Source of the DNA: DATLFA01 sp039934635
GTDB taxonomy: Bacteria; Actinomycetota; Acidimicrobiia; Acidimicrobiales; WLNW01
Direction of reading: 5' to 3'
Length of the DNA stretch: 14,556 bases
Assembly: GCA_039934635.1 (NCBI GenBank)
Contig: JBDTLT010000130.1
Location: 1-14,556, forward strand
Shown here: positions 5,237 to 12,740 of the stretch, in pieces
Layout: each line of letters opens with the position of its first letter
How positions within the stretch are numbered: the first letter of the stretch is position 1
Made by a program: the position numbers and the translations under genes
Notes under the pieces: generated by a model
What the model saw: the letters and a program-made list of their open reading frames with translations, nothing else
Told to the model about the DNA's origin: nothing
Database searches by the model: none

Positions 5237-7942
5237 ATGAGTGAGGTGGCGCCCAAGGGCGCAACTCCACTGATGGAGACAAAACTGCATGTGCCGCGCC
5301 GGCGTCGTGGTGTGGTGCATCGCCCGCGACTCGCGAACCGATTGGTCGGGCGAGAACAACCGGCGCTCACGCTCGTGTCCGCCCCGGCCGGCTTCGGCAA
5401 GACGACACTGCTGACCGAGTGGTTCGCGGACGGCAAACATCCGATGGCGTGGCTCTCGCTCGATGTCAGCGACAGCGACCCGGCGTTGTTCTGGTCGTAT
5501 GTGATCGGGGCCTTGCGACGGGTCGTGCCGGGTGTTGGCGAAGAGGCGTTGTTGTTGTTGCAGACAGATCCGTCGGCGCTCGAATCGGTCGTCGCCTCGC
5601 TCATCAACGACTTGGACGCCTGCGTCGCAGACGTTGTTGTCGTCCTCGACGACTACCACGTGATCGGGTCCACTGCCGTGCACGAATCGCTCGCGTTCCT
5701 GCTCGAGCATCTACCGCCGCAGGTTCATGTCGTTGTCGCCAGCCGATCCGATCCGCCGTTGCCGCTGGCGCGCATGCGGGCGCGTGGCGAACTGCTGGAA
5801 ATCCGTGCCGCGGATCTGCGCTTCACTCCGGGCGAAGCGTCGGCGTACTTCCGTGAATCGATGGGTCTCGATCTCAGCGACGCGGATGTCGATGCCTTGG
5901 ACGCACGAACGGAAGGCTGGATCGCCGCGCTGCAACTCGCGGCGCTGTCACTGCAGGGTCGCGAGGACGTGTCCGGCTTCGTCGCCAGCTTCACCGGTGA
6001 TGACCGCTTCGTCGTCGACTATCTCGCCGAAGAGGTGTTGGAACGACAGCCGCGAGAGGTCCGCGATTTCCTGCTGCAAACTTCCGTACTCGATCGGCTG
6101 ACGGGGCCACTCTGCGATGCGGTCACTGGCGGCCAAGGTGGCACCGCGATGCTCGAGATGCTCGAGCGCATCAATCTCTTCGTTGTCCCGCTCGATGACC
6201 GCCGTCGTTGGTACCGCTATCACCACCTTTTCGCCGATGTTCTCCGCGCCCGGCTGGTCGACGAGCAACCCGAACTCGTGGCTGAGCTCCATCTTCGGGC
6301 GAGCACATGGTACGAACGGGACGGGGACACGGCCGAGGCGGTGCGCCATGCTGTGGCGGGCCGCCACTTCGACCGAGCCGCGCAACTCATCGAACTCGCG
6401 GCCCCGCTCTTGCGGCAGAGTCGCCAGGAAGGCACGTTGCGTCGTTGGCTCGAAGCCTTGCCAAACGGGATCTTCGACAACCGGCCGGTGCTCGCCATTT
6501 CACTGGTCGGCGCGCGGATGGCCACGGGCGACGTCACCGGCGCGGAGCCGCTGCTACGGCTGGTGGAGTCGGCGCTGGAACGCTCCGCGCCTCCACCGGT
6601 GTTTTTCGACCAGGAGTTGTTCGAGCGGCTCCCCGCACAGCTCTCGGTGCAACGAGCCGGTCTTGCTCTGCTCGCCGGCGACGTCAACGGCACGATCGAC
6701 CACGCCTCCCGTGCACTCGAACTGGTCGAGCCGAGCGACCATTTCCGTCGCGGCAGCGCGACCGCGCTGCTTGCTCTCGCATATTGGACCAACGGCGATC
6801 TCGCCACGGCAGAGCGCCGCTACACAGAATCGATTCGCGCGTTCATCGCGGTCGACCACCTCGCGGACATGCTCGGATGTTCTCTCGCGCTGGCCGACAT
6901 ACAGATCGCGCAGGGCAAGCTCGCCGCCGCGACGCGGACCTTCGAGTCCGGTCTTCGATGGACAACGGAGCACCGCGGTTTGCGCGGCGCGGCGGACATG
7001 CACGTCGGGTTGAGCGAGGTGCTCATCGAACAGAACGAGCTCGACGCGGCCGCCCGCCATTTGGCGACGAGTAGCGAACTCGGCGAGTCGGCCGGGCTCC
7101 CGCAGCACCCCTATCGCTGGCGCGTGACCATGGCCCGCCTCTGCCGCGCCCGCGGCGACCTCGATTCCGCGCTCGAACTGATCGACGAAGCCGTGCCGCT
7201 GTACGACACGGATTTCTCCCCGCCGGTACGTCCGGTCGCGGCTCTGCGGGCAAGAGTGCAACTGGCCCGCGGCGATCTCGATGGGGCACTCCGGTGGGCG
7301 ACCGAACGCGGCCTCGCCGCCTCCGACGAGCTCAGCTACGTCCGCGAGTTCGAGCACATCACGCTTACCCGCGTGCTCATCGCCCGCCATGCCGCGGCAC
7401 ACGACGCCCGCTCGCTCGGCGATGCGCTCACGCTGCTGCGCCGGCTTCTCGCGGGCGCCGAGCAAGGGGCACGCAGCGGTAGCACCATCGAAATACTCGT
7501 ATTGCTGGCGGCAGCTCATCTCGCGGACCACGACACCCCGGCTGCGATCCTTGCGCTCGAGGACGGTCTACGGCGCGCCGAACCCGAGGGCCACGTCCGG
7601 CTGTTCCTGCACGCGGGTCCGGTCGTGACGGCACTTCTGCGTTCGCTGGCGTCGCGCGAGGACGCCACTGCGCATACGAGACGGGTGCTGGCCGCCGCGG
7701 ATGTCAGCAGCAGTTCGCCGCCGTTGTCCGTTCGCTCGGAGGCTCCGCTCGTCGACGAGTTGAGCAGCCGTGAGCTCGACGTGCTTCGGCTACTGCGCAG
7801 CGACCTCAGCGGGCCCGACATCGCCCGCGAGCTGATCGTGTCGCTGAACACGGTGCGAACCCACACCAAGAACATCTACATGAAGCTCGGCGTGAACAAC
7901 CGTCGAGAAGCGGTGCGCCGCGCCAACGAACTCGGTCTCTGA
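5237..7942 (+). CDS. MalT-like LuxR-family (LAL) ATP-dependent transcriptional regulator
   Basis: A 901-residue regulator with the three-part MalT architecture. An N-terminal STAND-type NTPase domain has Walker A AGFGKTT (51-57) and Walker B VVVVLDDYH (133-141). A long helical, TPR-like sensor region spans roughly 330-800. A C-terminal GerE/LuxR helix-turn-helix occupies about 842-901 (LSSRELDVLRLL, SLNTVRTHTKNIYMKLGV). The opening TKLHVPRRRRGVVHRPRL is typical of the family. Such proteins bind ATP and a small inducer, oligomerise and activate target promoters; inducer and targets are unknown here. ATG 5237 is chosen because MSEVAP begins the family-like sequence. A TTG two codons earlier is possible, and no clear Shine-Dalgarno sequence is present. 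Neighbouring candidates for control are the two-gene membrane-protein unit just downstream. Identification is secure at family level. Confidence 0.95.
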   Translation: MSEVAPKGATPLMETKLHVPRRRRGVVHRPRLANRLVGREQPALTLVSAPAGFGKTTLLTEWFADGKHPMAWLSLDVSDSDPALFWSYVIGALRRVVPGVGEEALLLLQTDPSALESVVASLINDLDACVADVVVVLDDYHVIGSTAVHESLAFLLEHLPPQVHVVVASRSDPPLPLARMRARGELLEIRAADLRFTPGEASAYFRESMGLDLSDADVDALDARTEGWIAALQLAALSLQGREDVSGFVASFTGDDRFVVDYLAEEVLERQPREVRDFLLQTSVLDRLTGPLCDAVTGGQGGTAMLEMLERINLFVVPLDDRRRWYRYHHLFADVLRARLVDEQPELVAELHLRASTWYERDGDTAEAVRHAVAGRHFDRAAQLIELAAPLLRQSRQEGTLRRWLEALPNGIFDNRPVLAISLVGARMATGDVTGAEPLLRLVESALERSAPPPVFFDQELFERLPAQLSVQRAGLALLAGDVNGTIDHASRALELVEPSDHFRRGSATALLALAYWTNGDLATAERRYTESIRAFIAVDHLADMLGCSLALADIQIAQGKLAAATRTFESGLRWTTEHRGLRGAADMHVGLSEVLIEQNELDAAARHLATSSELGESAGLPQHPYRWRVTMARLCRARGDLDSALELIDEAVPLYDTDFSPPVRPVAALRARVQLARGDLDGALRWATERGLAASDELSYVREFEHITLTRVLIARHAAAHDARSLGDALTLLRRLLAGAEQGARSGSTIEILVLLAAAHLADHDTPAAILALEDGLRRAEPEGHVRLFLHAGPVVTALLRSLASREDATAHTRRVLAAADVSSSSPPLSVRSEAPLVDELSSRELDVLRLLRSDLSGPDIARELIVSLNTVRTHTKNIYMKLGVNNRREAVRRANELGL

Positions 7943-7987
7943 CCCAACGCCGCCCGCGTCGACCGCGCTGCCGAGAGCATCAATCAC

Positions 7988-8010
7988 CACATCGATCACC
8001 AGATGATGTG
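7988..8010. promoter_or_regulatory. Inverted repeat upstream of the 8047 gene, possible operator
   Basis: CACATC (7988-7993) and GATGTG (8005-8010) form a 6-bp inverted repeat with an 11-nt centre, in a patch rich in ATCA/TGAT words. It lies about 36 nt upstream of the predicted start of the next gene and just past the LAL regulator, so it could be its binding site. The evidence is symmetry and position only. Confidence 0.3.
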
Positions 8011-8046
8011 ATGTGCGCTCATCAGGTCCGTTCTTATGGTTCGAGT

Positions 8047-8358
8047 GTGACCACGGACGACCGCAACCTCGACACCACGAGCAGCGCATCAGTCGGTGAT
8101 CACCGCGGAATTCCGCACTACGAAATCCGCGTCAAGGGACATCTCGGGTCCCGGTGGATGGCTTGGTTCGACGGACTGAGCATCACCGACGAAGGCGACG
8201 GGACCACCGTCATCCGCGGACCTCTGGTGGACCAAGCCGCCCTGCACGGCCTCCTCCAGAAGCTGCGCGACATCGGCATTCCACTCGTCTCCCTCGCCGA
8301 GCTCCCACTCGACGCATCCACCGCGCCACAAGCGCCCTCAACCCATGAAGGAAACTGA
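8047..8358 (+). CDS. Conserved small actinobacterial protein, unknown function
   Basis: 103 residues from GTG 8047. The core HYEIRVKGHLGSRWMAWFDGLSI, then DGTTVIRGPLVDQAALHGLLQKLRDIGIPL, is a recurrent actinobacterial small protein that I recognise by pattern but for which I know no function. It looks like a compact alpha/beta cytoplasmic protein with no signal or membrane segment. The frame is open to GTG 8008 and ATG 8011, but sequence before 8047 is not family-like. No Shine-Dalgarno sequence precedes 8047. A -10-like TATGGT ends 6 nt before the GTG, so the message may be leaderless. Its TGA (8356-8358) is one base before the ATG of the DUF4386-like gene, and the two are surely cotranscribed. 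Confidence 0.75.
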   Translation: MTTDDRNLDTTSSASVGDHRGIPHYEIRVKGHLGSRWMAWFDGLSITDEGDGTTVIRGPLVDQAALHGLLQKLRDIGIPLVSLAELPLDASTAPQAPSTHEGN

Positions 8359-8359
8359 C

Positions 8360-9106
8360 ATGCCCACCACAACCCGTACGCCAATGTCGCCGCTGAGGAA
8401 GACCGCGCTCGCCGCCGGGCTTCTCTACCTCGCGACGTTCGTCTTTTCGATCCCGGCGCTCGCCTTCTACGACGGCGTATTGAACAACGCCGACTTCGTC
8501 AACGGCGCCGGCAACAGCACCGGTGTGCTCTGGGGGGCCATCTTCGAGGTCATCACCGCACTCACCGGCATCGGCACCGCCGTGGTGCTCTACCGGGTCC
8601 TCAAGCAACACGGTCCGGCCGGCGCAGTCGGCTTCGTCGCCTCCCGCACCCTCGAAGCAGGCATGATCTTCGTCGGCGTCATCAGCGTCCTCGGCGTCTA
8701 CACCCTTCGGCAGGACTTCGCCGGTACCGACACCGCGGGTCTCACCACCACCGCTCACGCACTGATCGCGATCAAGGACTGGACCTTCCTGCTCGGGCCC
8801 GGTGTCATGCCCGCCATCAACGCGCTGTGCTTCGCCACTGTCCTGTACCGGTCCCGACTGGTGCCCCGCATCATGCCGATCGTCGGCCTCATCGGCGCCC
8901 CGCTGCTCCTTGCGTCCTCCACGGCCACGCTCTTCGGTGCCTACGACCAGGTGTCCCGCCCCGCGATGCTCGGCGCACTCCCGATCGCAGCGTGGGAGTT
9001 CTCGATCGGCGTCTACATGACCGTCAAGGGCTTCAAGTCCTCACCGGCCGCCGACGAAGCCCACGTGCCCGCTTCTTCGCCGATCCTCGCCGGTGTCGCC
9101 GCCTGA
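8360..9106 (+). CDS. DUF4386-like multi-pass membrane protein
   Basis: A 248-residue integral membrane protein with about six hydrophobic helices: residues 13-34, 55-77, 91-112, 134-160, 167-186 and 198-215 by eye. The opening PLRKTALAAGLLYLATFVFSIPAL and the middle WTFLLGPGVMPAINALCFATVLYRSRLVPRIMP resemble the DUF4386 group of bacterial membrane proteins, whose function is not established. ATG 8360 is chosen because AAGGAA (8348-8353) sits 6 nt upstream; ATG 8345 is in frame but overlaps this site. It is the second gene of a pair with the small protein ending at 8358, and an intrinsic terminator follows at 9145-9188. Proximity to the LAL regulator may mean regulation by it (inference). Confidence 0.85.
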   Translation: MPTTTRTPMSPLRKTALAAGLLYLATFVFSIPALAFYDGVLNNADFVNGAGNSTGVLWGAIFEVITALTGIGTAVVLYRVLKQHGPAGAVGFVASRTLEAGMIFVGVISVLGVYTLRQDFAGTDTAGLTTTAHALIAIKDWTFLLGPGVMPAINALCFATVLYRSRLVPRIMPIVGLIGAPLLLASSTATLFGAYDQVSRPAMLGALPIAAWEFSIGVYMTVKGFKSSPAADEAHVPASSPILAGVAA

Positions 9107-9144
9107 TCGGACCGTCGCACGCCGCACCGTCATCCAGCGTCATT

Positions 9145-9188
9145 CGCCTCCCCTTTCGCAATCCGCGGAGGGGAGGCGTCTGCTTTTT
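9145..9188 (+). terminator. Rho-independent terminator
   Basis: A perfect 10-bp inverted repeat, CGCCTCCCCT (9145-9154) and AGGGGAGGCG (9169-9178), with a 14-nt loop, is followed by TCTGCTTTTT. It ends the plus-strand transcript of the DUF4386-like gene. On the minus strand no T-run follows the stem, so it should act mainly in the plus direction, although it also lies just past the end of the STAS gene. Confidence 0.85.
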
Positions 9189-9201
9189 CGACGAGGTTGC
9201 G

Positions 9202-9549
9202 CTAGTCGTCGGAGGCTTCGGTGCCGCCACCCGCCCGGTAGTGCTCGAGCATGCCGGTGATCTCGAGCACACGCTGCGTTGCGCCGCGCGCCCCCTCGAT
9301 CAACAACTGGCCGTCCTGGGCCGCGAGGAGGTTTCCGGCCTGGATGATCCCTCGCAAGCCAGACGAATCGAGGAATGACACGCCACCGAGGTCGAGGATG
9401 ATCAGCTTGACGCCTTTTGCGGCGAACTCCGACACGCGTTCGAGGATGACTGGCGCAACATGCACGTCCAGCTCGCCTTGCGCAACCAGCCGTACGGCGT
9501 GGGCGCCTAGGTCGGAAGCTTGGCTGGTCACCTTGAAGTCAGAGTTCAC
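9202..9549 (-). CDS. STAS-domain anti-sigma factor antagonist
   Basis: A 115-residue single STAS domain of the SpoIIAA/RsbV type. VRLVAQGELDVHVAP (19-33) forms the first strands, and VKLIILDLGGVSFLDSSGLRG (47-67) contains the DSSGL motif whose serine (Ser62 or 63) is the usual phosphorylation site. In this family the unphosphorylated protein binds an anti-sigma kinase and frees a stress sigma factor. No partner kinase or sigma gene is in the window. The GTG start at 9549 has no Shine-Dalgarno sequence; an in-frame GTG at 9531 is an alternative. The gene lies 48 nt downstream of the ANTAR gene on the same strand, and the pair probably forms a stress-signalling unit. The acidic tail TEASDD is unremarkable. 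Confidence 0.92.
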   Translation of the reverse strand: MNSDFKVTSQASDLGAHAVRLVAQGELDVHVAPVILERVSEFAAKGVKLIILDLGGVSFLDSSGLRGIIQAGNLLAAQDGQLLIEGARGATQRVLEITGMLEHYRAGGGTEASDD

Positions 9550-9597
9550 GGCGACAGTCTGATCGTTGGCGCAACCTGGCGCTACTCGGGTGTGTCT

Positions 9598-9930
9598 TCA
9601 TTCGGTCATTCCGCGATCGACGCGTTTGGCCCGCTCGGTGAGTTCCAATGCGAGATCGTGAATCTTTCTATTCTCGTGCTGCGACTGTTGAACGAGTAGC
9701 GCGAACGCCTCATCGGCCGAGCAGTGCAGCGTGGCCATGATCAGACCCTTCGCCTGTCCGATCAGATCTCGCGATTCGAGCGCCGTCTCGAGCTGCTCGA
9801 CGTCCTTGTCATGTACTGCGTCCATCCGGGCGATGACGACCTTCAGATCGACGTTGGATTGCAGCGCCGCTGCGAGGAGGCGTTCAACCTCCTCGCGCAG
9901 ACTTCGCATTTCGGCCTTGTCATACGCCAT
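9598..9930 (-). CDS. Stand-alone ANTAR-domain RNA-binding regulator
   Basis: 110 residues. The first 50 are charged and helical with heptad-like leucines (MRSLREEVERLLAAAL, DVEQLETAL) and probably form a coiled coil. Residues 50-105 are an ANTAR domain (LESRDLIGQAKGLIMATLHCSADEAFALL, then RKIHDLALEL). ANTAR proteins bind twin-hexaloop RNA hairpins and prevent transcription termination. Most carry a GAF or receiver sensor, and this one has none, so the coiled coil may mediate dimerisation or partner binding. ATG 9930 is preceded by GGGAG with 6-nt spacing, a good ribosome-binding site. Its 5' end lies inside the 3' end of the YihY-like gene (88-nt overlap in another frame). I see no twin-hexaloop target in the short gap to the STAS gene. 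Confidence 0.9.
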   Translation of the reverse strand: MAYDKAEMRSLREEVERLLAAALQSNVDLKVVIARMDAVHDKDVEQLETALESRDLIGQAKGLIMATLHCSADEAFALLVQQSQHENRKIHDLALELTERAKRVDRGMTE

Positions 9931-11036
9931 ACGCCGCTCCCAACCCGTCGGGTCGTCATGGCGAGACTACCGCGAGGGCGCGTTGCGAACGAGATGTCGC
10001 CTGGCCTGGCTCGCACCGATCTGGCCCAGGCGTTCGCTAGGCGACGCAGCCTCACAACTGAGCGTTTCGAGCGTTCGTCGTCCAAGTGCATCGCGATATC
10101 TTCGTCGTCGCGGCGCTCCTCGACCTTTGCGTACCGACACAGGGCCCGCTCGTCGGCTTCGGTGAGGTCATCTCCGTAGAGGCTTCGCGGCCACAGCCGT
10201 TGGTCACGCACCACGTTGACCTCGGCGGCGAGCAATACCACTTGCGCGAGCAAGTGCATCCACGAGAGCAGTCCGATTACGAGCGCGAACACCCCGTACG
10301 ATTCGGACGCACCCTTGACGACACGCGACACGTAAAAGCTGCCGATCATCTGGAGTGCGACGAAGCCGGTGCTCGCCGCCAACGCGCCGGGCAACAGGGT
10401 GCTCCACGACAAGTCGCGGTTTGGCAGTACGCGAAACGCGAGCAGGAATACGCCGGTCGCGAGAGCCAAGGCAAGCGCGAGGCTCACGATGTTGCCGGCG
10501 ATTCCCAAACGGCGGCTGTAGGCGCCCAACGCGCTCAATGCCACGACGCCGCCGACTCCTGCGCCGAGTACGAGCAACAGCAGCGCGGCTCGAAGCCGCG
10601 ACATGATGAAGCTGGGCCTGTCCTTGATCGGTACATCCCACACATCGTTCATGGCGTTTTCCATCGCTTGGAGGGCCGCCAGACCCGCCCACAGTGCACC
10701 GACGATACCGATGGCCAATGCGGCCGGATCGCCGCGAAGGGAGCTGACCTCCAGTTGCTTGCCGACGACGGGGAACTGAGTGAGCGCGGAATCGAGGAGG
10801 TCCTGTTGCAGGCCCGGATGGCCGACGAGTACGTAACCGAGCACCGTCACCATGACGAGCAGCAGTGGGAACAGCGAGAAGAAGCCGTAGTAGGCAATCT
10901 GCGACGCCAACTTCCCCGCTTGGTCGTCGCCGAATTTCTTCAGCACCGCGACCGGAAGCGCCAGCATTCTTCGGCGACGTTGCGCAGCGTCGATTCGGCC
11001 GATCAGTTGTCGAATGCCACCGACCTCGTTTGCCAC
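9843..11036 (-). CDS. YihY/BrkB-family integral membrane protein
   Basis: About 397 residues from GTG 11036. The family core is clear: KKFGDDQAGKLASQIAYYGFFSLFPLLL (first helix), AIGIVGALWAGLAALQAMENAMNDVW, and later helices ALLLLVLGAGVGGVVAL, NIVSLALALALATGVFLLAFRVLPN, LLPGALAASTGFVALQM and YGVFALVIGLLSWMHLLAQVVLLAAEVN. That gives about six membrane segments, as in YihY, formerly annotated as a ribonuclease BN and now regarded as of unknown transport-like function. The tail after AKVEERRDDEDIAMHLDD is basic, has no family pattern and overlaps the ANTAR gene by 88 nt. It may be non-homologous read-on or reflect a small frameshift. The frame is open to 11243, but codons beyond 11036 are not family-like and would overlap the divergent gene. 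No strong Shine-Dalgarno sequence marks the start, so it is approximate. Confidence 0.88.
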   Translation of the reverse strand: MANEVGGIRQLIGRIDAAQRRRRMLALPVAVLKKFGDDQAGKLASQIAYYGFFSLFPLLLVMVTVLGYVLVGHPGLQQDLLDSALTQFPVVGKQLEVSSLRGDPAALAIGIVGALWAGLAALQAMENAMNDVWDVPIKDRPSFIMSRLRAALLLLVLGAGVGGVVALSALGAYSRRLGIAGNIVSLALALALATGVFLLAFRVLPNRDLSWSTLLPGALAASTGFVALQMIGSFYVSRVVKGASESYGVFALVIGLLSWMHLLAQVVLLAAEVNVVRDQRLWPRSLYGDDLTEADERALCRYAKVEERRDDEDIAMHLDDERSKRSVVRLRRLANAWARSVRARPGDISFATRPRGSLAMTTRRVGSGVWRMTRPKCEVCARRLNASSQRRCNPTSI

Positions 11037-11170
11037 GGCGCTCTCGTACCCGGGGGTGGCAATTCGCAATCGCAGTTCGCCCGTCGACTCGCTACCGGTC
11101 CGACGGCCACCGCCGCAGTGCCTGCGCCGCGATGTCAATCGCTGAATGCGTCCAACGGCCGTTGAGTTTC

Positions 11171-11176
11171 TAGGAT
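11171..11176 (+). promoter_or_regulatory. -10-like element placing a leaderless start at 11184
   Basis: TAGGAT fits the TANNNT -10 pattern common in actinobacteria and lies 7 nt before the GTG at 11184, the spacing expected if transcription starts at that GTG. No good -35 is visible. If real, the ATG at 11175 lies within the promoter and is not the start. Confidence 0.35.
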
Positions 11177-11183
11177 GTGGGGC

Positions 11184-11672
11184 GTGCCCGCCACCGAAGC
11201 CGATGAAAGCCCCGTCACCACCAGTGGTTGCCCCATCGATCACCGCGCCCTGACCGCCGCGACCGCGGGAAGTGGCGGGGGGGTGTGCCCGTTCCCGATG
11301 GGCGCGGGGCAGCGGTCGCCCGCCGACATGGTTGTCCGCAAGCTGCTGCGGATTCGCGACCGTCCGACGGGGTTGTCGGAGAACGCCGCCTACAGCGCGT
11401 TCCAGCGGTCGATGTTGATCTCGGCGATTCGGTGCACGCTGACCTACGTCATCTTTCCGTTCGTGTTACCGGCCGCGGGTTTCGCCACCGGCGTCGGGCC
11501 GGTGCTCGGTATCGCGATCGGCCTGGTGGCCATCACCTGTGACGTCTTCACCATCCGGCGCTTCTTCAGCGTCGATCACCGTTGGCGTTGGCATTTCTCT
11601 GCGATCGCGGGGACCGTCATCTGTCTGCTGCTCGTCCTCATGGTGCAAGACATCGTTCACCTCCTGCGATGA
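11184..11672 (+). CDS. Small conserved membrane protein, unknown function
   Basis: 162 residues from GTG 11184 (165 from ATG 11175). The first 45 residues are polar, with two Cys-Pro motifs (GCPIDH, VCPFPMG) and a Gly-rich stretch. A conserved-looking RKLLRIRDRPTGLSENAAYSAFQRS follows, then three hydrophobic helices (about 78-97, 98-117 and 135-157) and a C-terminus on the third helix. I recognise the pattern as a conserved actinobacterial membrane protein but know no function. It is the first gene of a pair. Its TGA overlaps the ATG of the DUF454 gene (ATGA at 11669-11672), so they are translationally coupled. It is divergent from the YihY-like gene. Confidence 0.75.
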   Translation: MPATEADESPVTTSGCPIDHRALTAATAGSGGGVCPFPMGAGQRSPADMVVRKLLRIRDRPTGLSENAAYSAFQRSMLISAIRCTLTYVIFPFVLPAAGFATGVGPVLGIAIGLVAITCDVFTIRRFFSVDHRWRWHFSAIAGTVICLLLVLMVQDIVHLLR

Positions 11673-12100
11673 CACCGGGCAACGCGCAACCGACAGCATC
11701 GGTGGCGCGCAACCGCGTGGTGCGCGGTTGTTGGTTCGTGTCCGGCTGGTTGGCCGTCGCGGTGGGAACGGTCGGCATAGTGGTACCCGGTCTGCCGACG
11801 ACCGTGTTCTTCATCATTGCTGCGTGGTGCTTCGGAAGATCCAGCCCGCGCTTCGAACGCTGGGTGCTCGACCTACCTCGTATCGGTCCGATGGTGCGCA
11901 ATCATCGCGCGGGTTTGGGAATGCCCCGGCGGGCAAAGGTGGCCGCGCTGTCGATGATGTGGGCTGCGATCATCATCAGTGCTTACTTCCTGCGCGATCG
12001 GCCGCTGATCGTCGTCGCCGTCGTCGCGCTCGGTCTGGTGGGCAGCGGCTACATCGTGTGGCGCGTGCCGACGCGAGAGCACGTCGCGTCGCCGGCGTAG
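11669..12100 (+). CDS. DUF454 (YbaN-like) inner-membrane protein
   Basis: 143 residues from ATG 11669, which overlaps the previous stop as ATGA. The DUF454 signature is evident: GCWFVSGWLAVAVGTVGIVVPGLPTTVFFIIAAWCFGRSSPRFERWVLD, spanning two membrane helices around PGLPTT, then GPMVRNHRAGLGMPRRAKVAAL and two further helices (SMMWAAIIISAYFL, LIVVAVVALGLVGSGYIVW). The length agrees with the family (about 120-145). Its function is not established; it is a small inner-membrane protein. It is the second gene of the pair with the 11184 gene. The frame is open upstream to 11582, but that part only shadows the preceding gene. Confidence 0.88.
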   Translation: MTPGNAQPTASVARNRVVRGCWFVSGWLAVAVGTVGIVVPGLPTTVFFIIAAWCFGRSSPRFERWVLDLPRIGPMVRNHRAGLGMPRRAKVAALSMMWAAIIISAYFLRDRPLIVVAVVALGLVGSGYIVWRVPTREHVASPA

Positions 12101-12310
12101 CAGCGACACCAACGTCACGGTGCGGACTCGCGATCGGCGATATCGATGAAAACGCCACCGTTCGCCCGAAGGGTGCGGGCAAAATAGGTCGTCGTGAGTG
12201 CATTCGACCGCGCAGACATACAACACCGGTGGTCTCTTTGCGTATCGGCGTCAACGCGGATCGACGAGTCGGTCTGCCGAATGAGTTCGTCGCGTCGGTG
12301 GCGACCGAGA

Positions 12311-12730
12311 TCAACCCGTCGAGTCGCAGATCGCGCTGACGATCGGCGGGATCGAGTTGGCGGTGAGCGTGCGGCGGACATCGGCTTCGCCGGACGCACC
12401 GAGAGCTATCTCGCGGTCTTGCGCGTCCCAGAACCGGGCTTGTTCCAATTGGCTGTCGCGCGTTTCGCAGTCGATGGCCGCGACCCATTCGGAGCGGTGC
12501 ACCGGCGGCAGCCCGTCGAGGACCGGAGCGTCTGGTTTGTACACCCACGTCTCTGTCACCCGATAGTTGTCGCTCCCGGCGGTGTGCGTGATCGTGAGGC
12601 AGTTGTGCCCCTTGGCCACGTCATTGCACTCGGTCTCGTTCGACGCGTTGGGCTTTGAGCTACTACAGGCAGTGAGCGCGACGGCGATGGCGATCATGCT
12701 GGCGATGCTTTGGGTGGAACGGTTGCTCAA
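12311..12730 (-). CDS. Predicted secreted lipoprotein, unknown function
   Basis: 139 residues from TTG 12730. SNRSTQSIASMIAIAVALTAC is a short type II signal peptide with Arg near the start, a hydrophobic core and lipobox LTAC. Cleavage and lipidation before that Cys leave SSSKPNASNETECNDVAKGHNC as a flexible exposed linker. The mature domain (VTETWVYKPDAPVLDG, HRSEWVAAIDCETRDSQLEQ, ADVRRTLTANSIPPIVSAIC) has four further cysteines that could form two disulfides. I do not recognise a family. TTG 12730 is preferred because it gives a proper n-region, although only CAGAG precedes it. ATG 12694 would start directly at the hydrophobic core. The frame is open to 12826, but that part is Arg-rich and overlaps the upstream gene. 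It lies 10 nt after the stop of the 73-residue gene, so the two are an operon. Confidence 0.7.
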   Translation of the reverse strand: MSNRSTQSIASMIAIAVALTACSSSKPNASNETECNDVAKGHNCLTITHTAGSDNYRVTETWVYKPDAPVLDGLPPVHRSEWVAAIDCETRDSQLEQARFWDAQDREIALGASGEADVRRTLTANSIPPIVSAICDSTG

Positions 12731-12740
12731 CTCTGTGCAA

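Noticed and set aside
6554..7531. 325-codon open frame on the minus strand inside the LAL regulator
   Set aside because: The plus-strand frame has complete MalT architecture; the opposite frame has no recognisable domain.
10086..11165. 359-codon open frame on the plus strand opposite the YihY-like gene
   Set aside because: It is rich in His, Gln, Arg and Glu with no family pattern, and it mirrors a clear membrane-protein gene; a G+C-driven shadow frame.
12115..12216. 34-codon minus-strand frame MSARSNALTTTYFARTLRA...DIADRESAP
   Set aside because: The wording looks protein-like, but it is very short, without a ribosome-binding site or partner. The 12101-12310 gap otherwise shows nothing I can name.
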